Origin: Deltaproteobacteria bacterium
GTDB lineage: Bacteria > Desulfobacterota > DSM-4660 > Desulfatiglandales > Desulfatiglandaceae
Assembly: GCA_018644785.1 (NCBI GenBank)
Contig: JABGPV010000286.1
Location: 1 to 6,193 of the forward strand
Reading direction: 5' to 3'
DNA length: 6,193 bases
Part shown: one piece after another, positions 1-5,788 of the stretch
Layout: each line of letters starts with the position of its first letter
Position numbering within the stretch: the first letter of the stretch is position 1
Made by a program: the position numbers and the translations under genes
The notes under the pieces: generated by a model
The model's database searches: none
What the model saw: the letters and a program-made list of their open reading frames with translations, nothing else
Told to the model about the DNA's origin: nothing

Positions 1-25
1 TGATCACCGATGCTGGTTGCACAGC

Positions 26-65
26 AAATCAATCCAGCGGACACAAAAAGCAGCGCCGCTGATTT
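26..65. repeat. Imperfect inverted repeat upstream of the hsd operon
   Basis: The left side reads AAATC (26-30) and AGCGG (36-40), separated by five unpaired bases. The right side reads CCGCT (56-60) followed directly by GATTT (61-65), so a 10-bp stem with a 5-nt bulge can form around a 15-nt loop. An overlapping smaller palindrome, CAGCG-C-CGCTG, lies at 51-61. No T-run follows, so this is not a normal intrinsic terminator. It may be a remnant of a mobile-element or cassette end, a protein site, or chance. Confidence 0.35.
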
Positions 66-87
66 CAACCGTTGGCCTCAAGATAAT
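59..87 (+). promoter_or_regulatory. Weak candidate promoter for the hsd operon
   Basis: GATAAT at 82-87 matches five of six positions of the sigma-70 -10 consensus. With a 17-bp spacer, the -35 position is CTGATT (59-64), which matches only about half of TTGACA. Transcription would start near 94, leaving a leader of about 50 nt before hsdM. The -10 is good but the -35 is poor, and the real promoter could lie upstream of the window. Confidence 0.25.
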
Positions 88-131
88 CAACCGGGCGGTA
101 CCTTTCGTCGCCACTCGGTAAGGAAAAAGCA

Positions 132-136
132 AAGGA
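132..136 (+). promoter_or_regulatory. Ribosome binding site of the hsdM remnant
   Basis: AAGGA at 132-136 lies six bases before the ATG at 143. It fixes the start of the hsdM frame, and the protein then begins MITGELKSKVD, as HsdM proteins usually do. The translation signal is therefore preserved even though most of the gene is missing. Confidence 0.6.
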
Positions 137-142
137 ATATTC

Positions 143-439
143 ATGATCACCGGCGAACTAAAATCCAAAGTTGACAGAATCTGGGACACCATGTGGTCCG
201 GCGGCATCTCGAACCCGCTTTCGGTCATCGAGCAGTTGACCTACCTGCTGTTCATCAAGCGGCTGGACGAGCTGCATACGCTCAAGGAAGTGGAATACGA
301 AGCGGTGGAGTACGACCCGCCGCAGGTGATTATGGAGCGGCTGGCGAAGTTGGAAGAGGAGATCGCGAAGGGGCGTGTGGAGTTGGCGGGGTTGTGGCAT
401 GAGCCCATTTCCCACAGAAAACCTCTCCACGGTGTGTGA
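143..439 (+). pseudogene. hsdM: hsdM remnant: type I DNA methyltransferase with the catalytic core deleted
   Basis: HsdM is the modification subunit of type I restriction-modification enzymes. It binds SAM, methylates adenine in the recognition site and forms M2S with HsdS. Residues 1-49 are the conserved N-terminal helical segment (MITGELKSKVDRIWDTMW, then VIEQLTYLLFIKRLDEL). From about residue 48 the sequence changes to what I recognise as the family C-terminus (KEVEYEAVEYDPPQVI, then ERLAKLEEEIAKG and ELAGL). Intact HsdM is about 480-520 aa, so roughly 400 residues are missing, including SAM motif I and the NPPF catalytic motif; neither appears anywhere in the window. The join lies at about 283-290 and keeps the frame. 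The frame then runs about 14 codons past the expected end to a TGA at 437-439, overlapping hsdS. It cannot be a methyltransferase; a small product that binds HsdS is conceivable but unproven. The family call is firm; the deletion is inferred from family knowledge. Confidence 0.82.
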
Positions 440-885
440 AATATCAATGGGTCAAGCGCCGAAGGGTGAAAGCTACAACACCACGGGAGTTGGCTACCCA
501 CTGATTGCTGGAGCTGGCGACTTCGGTGAGCAAACTCCTGCGGCAAAGAAGTACACGGATGCTCCAACGAAGCTGTCCCGGCCCGGTGACCTTGTCCTGT
601 GCATACGGGCAACGATTGGCCACCGGAATTGGTCAGATAAAGTGTATTGCCTTGGGCGCGGGGTGGCTGGGCTAAGGACTCGGGCCTGAGCCAAGCCTAT
701 CTCGGGTATTGGATTGATCATGCCGCCCCTGTTTTACGTGAGAAGGGGCGAGGAGCGACATTTCTTCAGGTCTCGAAAGACGACATTGCCTCGCTCCAAA
801 TCCCCCTCCCACCCCTCGCCGAGCAGAAGCGGATTGCGGGGATTCTGGATGCGGCGGACGCCTTGCGGGCCAAGCGCCGCGAGTC

Positions 886-1522
886 CCTCGCCCAGCTCGA
901 CACCCTCCTCCAATCCACCTTCCTCGACATGTTCGGCGATCCCATCACCAATCCGATGGGGTGGAATTTGATACAGCTCGGTGAATTGGGTTCGGAAAAA
1001 GGAGCGATTGTAGATGGGCCATTTGGTTCAGCGATAAGTGTAAAGAAAGACTATTCTGACAATGGCGATGTGCCAGTGATTAGGACAAAAAACGTCTCTC
1101 CATTCGAGTTCGTAACGGATGACCTGAAGTTCATTACCGAGGAAAAATTTCAAACGGTCAGGAGAAGTGAAGTTCTGCCAGGCGATATTATTCTCACGAA
1201 GGTCGGTACAATCGGACACATATGTTTCTTCCCTGAAAACTTTACAAAAGGCGTTTTATCAACAACTGGGAGTTGTCGTATTCGGCCTGATTTAACTAAA
1301 GTAAATCCTGTTTACTTGGCGCGATACCTCAATGCTTTTCGTCCACAGATGCTTGAGATCGCTGCGACTGGGGTTCAACCGTTTCTCAATATGAAACACA
1401 TAAAAGGTTTTTTAATATTTCTTCCCCCCCTCGACCTCCAACACCGCTTCGCTGTCATCGTCAAATCCGCCGAACAACAGAAGGCCAGACAGCGCGCCCA
1501 CCTCGCCGAACTCGACACCCTC
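886..1522 (+). repeat. Direct repeat in the two conserved helices of hsdS
   Basis: The 22-bp segments at 886-907 and 1501-1522 match at 20 positions. Each ends in the identical 12-mer CTCGACACCCTC (896-907 and 1511-1522). Both are read in the same frame and encode LAQLDTL and LAELDTL in the central and C-terminal conserved helices. This internal duplication is typical of HsdS. Recombination between the copies would remove or exchange TRD2 (615 bp, exactly 205 codons). Confidence 0.75.
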
Positions 1523-1552
1523 TTCGCTACCCTCCAACAACGCGCCTTCAAC

Positions 1553-1558
1553 GGGGAG
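1553..1558 (+). promoter_or_regulatory. Ribosome binding site of hsdR
   Basis: GGGGAG at 1553-1558 lies inside the last codons of hsdS, eight bases before the hsdR ATG at 1567. Only two bases separate the hsdS stop codon from hsdR. hsdR therefore has its own good site and need not rely on coupling to the broken hsdS frame, although a premature stop in hsdS could still reduce its expression through polarity. Confidence 0.55.
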
Positions 1559-1566
1559 CTGTAATC

Positions 1567-4500
1567 ATGAGCAACTTCGCCTTCCTGCCAACTGAGTTCC
1601 GAACCATCGCGGAATCCGCCACCAAGACGGAAGGCCACATCATGGGCGACCCGCGGGCTGCCTGTTTCCATGCCCGTTTTACGCTGGAAGCGGTGGTACA
1701 CTGGCTCTACCGGCACGACACCAGCCTGCGGATGCCCTACGACCAGAGACTGGGCGCGCTTTTGCACGAGCCCTGTATGCAGAACCTGCTGCCCCAGGCG
1801 GTGTTCCAGAAGGCGCGGGTGATTCAGAAGGTCGGCAACCAGGCGGTCCATAATGCGCGTCCGGTGCGCCAATATGACGCCCTGCGGGTGGTCAAGGAGC
1901 TGCATCACCTCTGTTACTGGCTGGTACGCACCTATGCCCCCGATGCTTCACGGGAAGGGGCGGTGTGGCAGGATAAACGGGTTCCGCCCGCGGCCGGCGG
2001 TGCCGAGGTGGTACCACGCAGTGAACTGGCGGTTCTGGAGAAACGACTGGCCGCCCAGAACGCCGCCGCACTCAAGCAGCAGCAGGAACGGGATGAACTC
2101 GACGCTGAATTGCAGGTGCTGCGCGAGCAACTCGCCCAAGTCCGTGCCGACAGCGAGCAGCAGACCGACACGCACGATTATTCCGAGGCGGAGACCCGCC
2201 GCTACCTGATTGATGTGGACCTGCACCGTGCGGGCTGGCCCCTGGACCAGAAGCGGGACCGGGAGTACAAGGTCACCGGCATGCCCAACAGCCCTGGGGT
2301 CGGTTTCGCGGACTATGTGCTGTGGGGAGACGACGGCAAACCCCTGGCGGTGGTGGAAGCGAAGAAGACCACCGTCGATCCGGCGGTGGGACAGCAGCAG
2401 GCCAAACTCTATGCCGACTGTCTTTTGAAGATGCACGGCCGGCGTCCGGTCATCTTCTACACCAACGGCTATGAGACCCACCTGTGGGACGATCTGACCT
2501 ATCCGCCGCGCAAGGTGGCCGGCTTTTACAAGAAGGACGAGCTGACGCGCCTGATCCTGCGCCGGACCCGGAAGCAGCCGCTGGATACAACCGGGGTAAA
2601 AGACGAGATTGCCGGACGATATTACCAGAAACGCGCCATCGGCAGCATCGGTGCACAGTTCACGCAGGCGCGGCGCAAAGCGCTGCTGGTAATGGCCACC
2701 GGCACCGGCAAGACCCGGACTGCCATCGCACTGGTGGATCTGCTGCAGCGGGCGGGCTGGGTGAAGCGGGCGCTGTTCCTGGCCGACCGGATATCGCTGG
2801 TCAATCAGGCAGTGGGCGCCTTCAAAGCACACCTCCCGGAATCCAGCCCGGTGAACCTGGTCACTGAAAAAGACCAGGCGGGCCGGGTCTACGTCAGCAC
2901 CTACCCGACGATGATGGGGTTGATCGACGAGACCCGTTCCAATGAAGGGGGCAACGAGGCGCGTTTCGGCGTCGGTCATTTCGATTTGGTGATCATCGAC
3001 GAGGCGCACCGCTCGGTCTACCAGAAGTATGGCGCCATCTTCCACTACTTCGATTCGCTGCTGGTGGGCCTGACCGCTACACCCCGCGAAGAGGTAGACA
3101 AGAACACCTACGAACTCTTTGACCTGGAGCCGGGCGTACCAACCGATGCCTATGAGCTGGAGACAGCCGTAACGGACGGATTCCTCGTGCCGCCGCGGGT
3201 ACAGCAGGTGGACTTGAAGTTTCCCCGCGAGGGCATCGACTACGACTCTCTGAGCGACGAGGAGAAGGCGCAGTGGGAGAGCCTTGACTGGGGTGATGAC
3301 CCCGGACCGAACGGGGACTCGGGCACTCTGCCCGACCGGGTCAACGCCGCCGCCATCAATAGCTGGCTCTTCAACAAGGACACGGTCGATAAGGTGCTCC
3401 AGTACCTGATGGAGCACGGCCACAAGGTCGAGGGCGGCGACCGGATGGGCAAAACCATTATCTTTGCCCGCAACCACGATCACGCTGTGTTCATCGAGGA
3501 GCGGTTCAACCGCCACTATCCGCAGTACAAAGGACATTTCGCCCGCATCATCGACCACTATGCCAAGTATCCCCAGAGCGTGCTCGACGACTTCTCACAG
3601 AAGGAGAAGGGGCCGCACATGGCGATATCGGTGGACATGCTCGACACCGGCATCGATGTGCCCGAGGTGGTGAATCTCGTGTTCTTCAAGCCGGTCTACT
3701 CGAAGATCAAGTTCTGGCAGATGATTGGACGCGGCACGCGGCTGTGCCCGGATTTGTACGGACCTGAGGACGACAAACAGGACTTCCGAGTGTTTGACTT
3801 CTGCTTCAACTTCGACTTCTTCAACGAGAATCCCGACGGCATTGAGGGCAGCGGGGGCCTGCCTCTGGGCACTCGCCTCTTCTGTGCGCGGGTGCAGTTG
3901 CTGGGCCACATCCAGACTTTGCCCGAACTGGATCCGGATGCCGCTCTCAAGGGATCGCTCACAGAGGGACTATACGGGGAAGTAACGTCCATGAACCGCG
4001 AGAACTTTATCGTCCGGATGCATCTACAGGCGGTGGAACGTTTCCAGAATCGTGAGGTGTGGGAGCAACTCAACGAGGCGGACCGCGAAACCCTGCAGCG
4101 TGAGGTCGCGGGGTTGCCGAGCGAGATGGAAACTGACGATATCGAGTCACGCCTGTTCGACCTCACAGCTCTGCGCATGCAGCTTGCCCGGGCCGAAGGT
4201 GACACCGGAGCCTTTGAGAGCCACCGCCGGCGCGTGGTGGAAATTGCCATGCTGCTGGAAGAGAAGACCACCATCCCAGCAGTGAAGGCCCAGCTCGAAT
4301 ACCTCGCCGCAATGCAGGAAACCAGTTTCTGGGATGGGATCGACCTGAACGGGCTTGAGGAATTGCGCCTGCGTCTGCGTGGTTTGATGCCCTTCCTCGA
4401 CAAGAAGAAGCGCAAGATCGTCTACACCGATTTCAAGGACGAGGTCATGGGGGTACGGGAGGAAGAGGTTGTCTATATGCCGAAGATGACCGGCGCCCAG

Positions 4501-4983
4501 TACGAAAAGAAGGTCAAGGATTACCTGCGCAACCATCTGAACCACATCGTGATCCACCGTTTGCGGACCAACCAGCCACTCACCGAGACCGATCTGCAAG
4601 GACTGGAGACAACCCTGGCCGAGATCGGCGAAGAGGATGGTGAAACGCTGCTCTCCAGATTGCTGGCCGGCAGTGGTGCACCTTCGCTGGCCCATTTCGT
4701 CCGCAGCCTGGTGGGATTGGATCGTTCTGCAGCCCAGTCTCTGTTTTCAGATTTTTTGGCTGACCGGCGCCTCACGCCTGCGCAGATTCGCTTCATCGAA
4801 ATGGTGATCGACCAGCTCACAGCGCGCGGCATCATGGAAGCGTCGGCGCTCTACGATCCGCCCTTCAGCAACCTGCACTCCGGAGGACCCGATGCCCTGT
4901 TTGCCGGCAAGGAGAATGTGATTGACGGGATCTTCGAGAAGTTGAAAGTCGTCAATTCCGGGTTGTCCGCGCAGGCAGGCTGA
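1567..4983 (+). CDS. hsdR: Type I restriction endonuclease subunit R (HsdR), intact, 1138 aa
   Basis: HsdR is the ATP-driven translocase and nuclease that joins the M2S core and cuts unmethylated DNA away from the target site. Residues 1 to about 125 look like a DUF4145-type domain (GDPRAACFHARFTLEAVVHWLYR; KVGNQAVHNAR). A coiled coil follows at about 152-200. The PD-(D/E)XK nuclease has D249 (ADYVLW), E264 and K266 (VVEAKK), with a QxxxY motif at Q278-Y282. The SF2 helicase has YYQKRAI (352-358), Walker A MATGTGKT (376-383), DEAH (478-481), LTATP (502-506), GKTIIFARN (628-636) and QMIGRGTR (718-725). The rest matches the EcoEI-type C-terminal domain in layout (FWDGIDLNGLEELR from 921, then a KKKRKIVYTDFKDEV stretch). 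Length and motifs are normal, with no lesion. The ATG at 1567 has a good ribosome site. With hsdM and hsdS broken upstream, HsdR has no partner encoded here and is expected to be inactive unless complemented in trans. Confidence 0.96.
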   Translation: MSNFAFLPTEFRTIAESATKTEGHIMGDPRAACFHARFTLEAVVHWLYRHDTSLRMPYDQRLGALLHEPCMQNLLPQAVFQKARVIQKVGNQAVHNARPVRQYDALRVVKELHHLCYWLVRTYAPDASREGAVWQDKRVPPAAGGAEVVPRSELAVLEKRLAAQNAAALKQQQERDELDAELQVLREQLAQVRADSEQQTDTHDYSEAETRRYLIDVDLHRAGWPLDQKRDREYKVTGMPNSPGVGFADYVLWGDDGKPLAVVEAKKTTVDPAVGQQQAKLYADCLLKMHGRRPVIFYTNGYETHLWDDLTYPPRKVAGFYKKDELTRLILRRTRKQPLDTTGVKDEIAGRYYQKRAIGSIGAQFTQARRKALLVMATGTGKTRTAIALVDLLQRAGWVKRALFLADRISLVNQAVGAFKAHLPESSPVNLVTEKDQAGRVYVSTYPTMMGLIDETRSNEGGNEARFGVGHFDLVIIDEAHRSVYQKYGAIFHYFDSLLVGLTATPREEVDKNTYELFDLEPGVPTDAYELETAVTDGFLVPPRVQQVDLKFPREGIDYDSLSDEEKAQWESLDWGDDPGPNGDSGTLPDRVNAAAINSWLFNKDTVDKVLQYLMEHGHKVEGGDRMGKTIIFARNHDHAVFIEERFNRHYPQYKGHFARIIDHYAKYPQSVLDDFSQKEKGPHMAISVDMLDTGIDVPEVVNLVFFKPVYSKIKFWQMIGRGTRLCPDLYGPEDDKQDFRVFDFCFNFDFFNENPDGIEGSGGLPLGTRLFCARVQLLGHIQTLPELDPDAALKGSLTEGLYGEVTSMNRENFIVRMHLQAVERFQNREVWEQLNEADRETLQREVAGLPSEMETDDIESRLFDLTALRMQLARAEGDTGAFESHRRRVVEIAMLLEEKTTIPAVKAQLEYLAAMQETSFWDGIDLNGLEELRLRLRGLMPFLDKKKRKIVYTDFKDEVMGVREEEVVYMPKMTGAQYEKKVKDYLRNHLNHIVIHRLRTNQPLTETDLQGLETTLAEIGEEDGETLLSRLLAGSGAPSLAHFVRSLVGLDRSAAQSLFSDFLADRRLTPAQIRFIEMVIDQLTARGIMEASALYDPPFSNLHSGGPDALFAGKENVIDGIFEKLKVVNSGLSAQAG

Positions 4984-5017
4984 ACACAGGTGGAATCTTT
5001 ATCTGAAAACGACAAGA

Positions 5018-5079
5018 GCCCAACCATGGGTTGGAATAAAATGCTCGTTTCACTCGCACCTCTCAACCAGGCGTTAGCC
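5018..5079 (+). other. Possible integron attC-like recombination site (speculative)
   Basis: The 62-bp stretch starts 34 bp after the hsdR stop and has the attC layout. An outer box GCCCAAC (5018-5024) fits RYYYAAC. Then come a 5-nt spacer, an inner box GTTGGA (5030-5035), a 25-nt centre, an inner box TCTCAAC (5061-5067), a 5-nt spacer and an outer box GTTAGCC (5073-5079). GTTAGCC misses GTTRRRY at one position. The outer boxes pair at 5 of 7 positions. The inner boxes pair with one extra base on the right side, as in real attC sites. Against it: the central stem is weak, no second site was found, and no integrase gene is present. A simpler hairpin, CCAACC-ATG-GGTTGG (5020-5034), overlaps the left half. 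Confidence 0.3.
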
Positions 5080-5113
5080 CTATCCGTAGCATTCAACATC
5101 TCACACAAAATGG

Positions 5114-5142
5114 TTGACACGATGGTATCAGAATGATACCAT
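5114..5142 (+). promoter_or_regulatory. hicAB promoter
   Basis: TTGACA at 5114-5119 is a perfect sigma-70 -35 box. Exactly 17 bp later, TACCAT at 5137-5142 matches TATAAT at four of six positions. Transcription would start at about 5149, which is the A of the hicA start codon, so the mRNA may be leaderless. There is no Shine-Dalgarno sequence before hicA, only T and C bases. The spacer and -10 box are covered by the palindrome at 5122-5142, so a bound repressor would block RNA polymerase. Confidence 0.65.
5122..5142. promoter_or_regulatory. Perfect palindrome, likely HicB operator
   Basis: Two perfect 9-bp arms, ATGGTATCA (5122-5130) and TGATACCAT (5134-5142), flank the spacer GAA. The palindrome covers half of the promoter spacer and the whole -10 box and ends six bases before hicA. 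HicB antitoxins with a C-terminal DNA-binding domain are known to repress their own operon through such sites, so this is the expected operator. The right arm runs into six T residues (5142-5147), so the transcript coming from hsdR could also form a terminator-like hairpin here, although the stem is AT-rich. Confidence 0.65.
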
Positions 5143-5148
5143 TTTTTC

Positions 5149-5346
5149 ATGCCACCAAAGATAAAAAAACTCATCAAAGAACTTGAAAGGGCAGGTTATG
5201 TTAATCGGGGTGGCAAAGGCAGTCACCGCAACTTTGTTCATCCGAAGGTGACAAAACCTGTAACAATTTCCGGCAAAGTTGGAGATGACGCCTTGCACTA
5301 CCAAGAAATGGATGTCAAGAAAGCGATTGAGGAGTCGAAAAAATGA
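5149..5346 (+). CDS. hicA: HicA family mRNA interferase toxin, 65 aa
   Basis: HicA is a small double-stranded-RNA-binding-fold ribonuclease that cuts mRNA in the cytoplasm and arrests growth when HicB is lost. The protein begins MPPKIKKLIKELERAGYVNRG and carries the signature GKGSHRNFVHP, with the catalytic histidine at residue 26. TKPVTISGKVGDDALHY and the helix DVKKAIEESKK follow, a complete HicA of usual length. The ATG at 5149 fits this N-terminus and there is no other methionine codon until residue 54. No ribosome site precedes it and the promoter points to a leaderless transcript. The stop overlaps the hicB start as ATGA. Base composition is more AT-rich than the hsd genes, suggesting separate acquisition. 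Confidence 0.93.
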   Translation: MPPKIKKLIKELERAGYVNRGGKGSHRNFVHPKVTKPVTISGKVGDDALHYQEMDVKKAIEESKK

Positions 5347-5717
5347 AAAATTCCGATCGTTATTTAAAAATTGTTGAATGGTCTGAAGAGGATCAATGTT
5401 ATGTGGGCACTTGTCCGGGTCTGTTCTACGGCGGTTGCCACGGAGATAATGAAGCTGGAGTTTACAAAGAACTGTGTGAAATTGTAAAAGAAAATGTCGC
5501 TCTATATAAAGAAAACGGCAAACCTCTTCCCCCTGAAACCGCTGGAAAGGAATATTCTGGTAAATTTCTACTTCGACCCGGAAAGGAATTGCACAAATCC
5601 CTTGCTATACGTGCTCTACAGGCAGATGAAAGCTTGAACAATTTCTGTCTGAACGCATTGAAAAAAGAACTTTTTCACTCTAGTCGTTCAAATGGGCTAG
5701 CAAAGAGGTCAATCTGA
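5343..5717 (+). CDS. hicB: HicB family antitoxin and autorepressor, 124 aa
   Basis: HicB binds and masks the HicA active site and, through its C-terminal domain, represses the operon. Residues 6 to about 66 form the HicB partial RNase H-like fold (RYLKIVEWSEEDQCYVGTCPG, then YKELCEIVKENVALYKENGKPLP). Residues about 72-110 fit a ribbon-helix-helix domain: strand SGKFLLR, helix KELHKSLAIRALQ, helix SLNNFCLNALKKEL. A short basic tail (SSRSNGLAKRSI) ends the protein. The start codon overlaps the hicA stop by four bases. A GAGGAG site (5329-5334) lies eight bases upstream, so the antitoxin has a much better ribosome site than the toxin, which fits antitoxin excess. A small stem GGTCA-ATC-TGACC (5707-5719) covers the stop codon; no T-run follows it. 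Confidence 0.93.
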   Translation: MKNSDRYLKIVEWSEEDQCYVGTCPGLFYGGCHGDNEAGVYKELCEIVKENVALYKENGKPLPPETAGKEYSGKFLLRPGKELHKSLAIRALQADESLNNFCLNALKKELFHSSRSNGLAKRSI

Positions 5718-5724
5718 CCGCAAA

Positions 5725-5766
5725 CAGCGTGGCGATTTTTCAAATGCAATATTTTTCACAACGCTG
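5725..5766 (+). repeat. Inverted repeat downstream of hicB
   Basis: CAGCGTGGCGA (5725-5735) and TCACAACGCTG (5756-5766) pair at 9 of 11 positions around an AT-rich 20-nt loop. An 8-bp direct repeat ATTTTTCA (5735-5742 and 5751-5758) lies at the inner edges of the arms. It starts 7 bp after the hicB stop and could slow or end transcription of hicAB. The loop is long and no T-run follows the right arm, so a standard intrinsic terminator is doubtful. Confidence 0.3.
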
Positions 5767-5788
5767 GTGGTCTTCAAAAGTTTTTTCT

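Larger units (their letters stand above)
399..1564 (+). pseudogene. hsdS: hsdS, type I specificity subunit, frameshifted in the first recognition domain
   Basis: HsdS recognises the bipartite DNA target and scaffolds HsdM and HsdR. The start is the ATG at 399 (MSPFPTENLSTVCEISMGQAPKG), overlapping the end of hsdM. First recognition domain (TRD1): 399 to about 800, with GVGYPLIAGAGDFG and PGDLVLCIRATIGHRNWSD. This frame stops at 687-689. The continuation (GLSQAYLGYW, then REKGRGATFLQVSKDDI) is in another frame, open to the TAA at 1562-1564. The switch falls at about 675-688 and fits the loss of one base. Central conserved helix: about 805-945 (PLPPLAEQKRIAGILDAAD, LAQLDTLLQSTF). TRD2: about 950-1425. 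C-terminal conserved helix: about 1426-1561 (LPPLDLQHRFAV, LAELDTLFATLQQRAFNGEL). With the base restored it would be about 388 aa, a normal length. An in-frame ATG at 929 could give a 211-aa half-subunit (TRD2 plus the last helix). Loss of function or a sequencing error are both possible. Confidence 0.85.

Noticed and set aside
15..77. A second attC site upstream of hsdM
   Set aside because: Matching blocks GGTTG, AAATC and AGCGG appear in order on both sides, but no RYYYAAC outer box is present at the required spacing and GTTGGCC deviates from GTTRRRY.
193..402. Overlapping + strand frame inside the hsdM remnant
   Set aside because: Alternative-frame reading of the HsdM remnant with no family resemblance.
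647..1564. Independent gene starting at TTG 647
   Set aside because: The first residues (PWARGGWAK) are out-of-frame translation of TRD1 and the rest is the continuation of hsdS. There is no convincing ribosome site, so it is the second part of a frameshifted hsdS.
1948..3558. Long open frame on the - strand (536 codons) opposite hsdR
   Set aside because: Its translation has no recognisable domain and is biased in composition. It mirrors the GC-rich codon pattern of hsdR, whose motifs on the + strand are unambiguous.
3696..4415. Open frame on the - strand, serine- and arginine-rich
   Set aside because: Low-complexity S/R composition is typical of antisense translation of a GC-rich gene, and it lies entirely inside hsdR.
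4851..5177. - strand frame of 108 codons covering the hsdR end and the hicAB promoter
   Set aside because: No domain, no clear start signal, and it runs across the hicAB promoter and operator.
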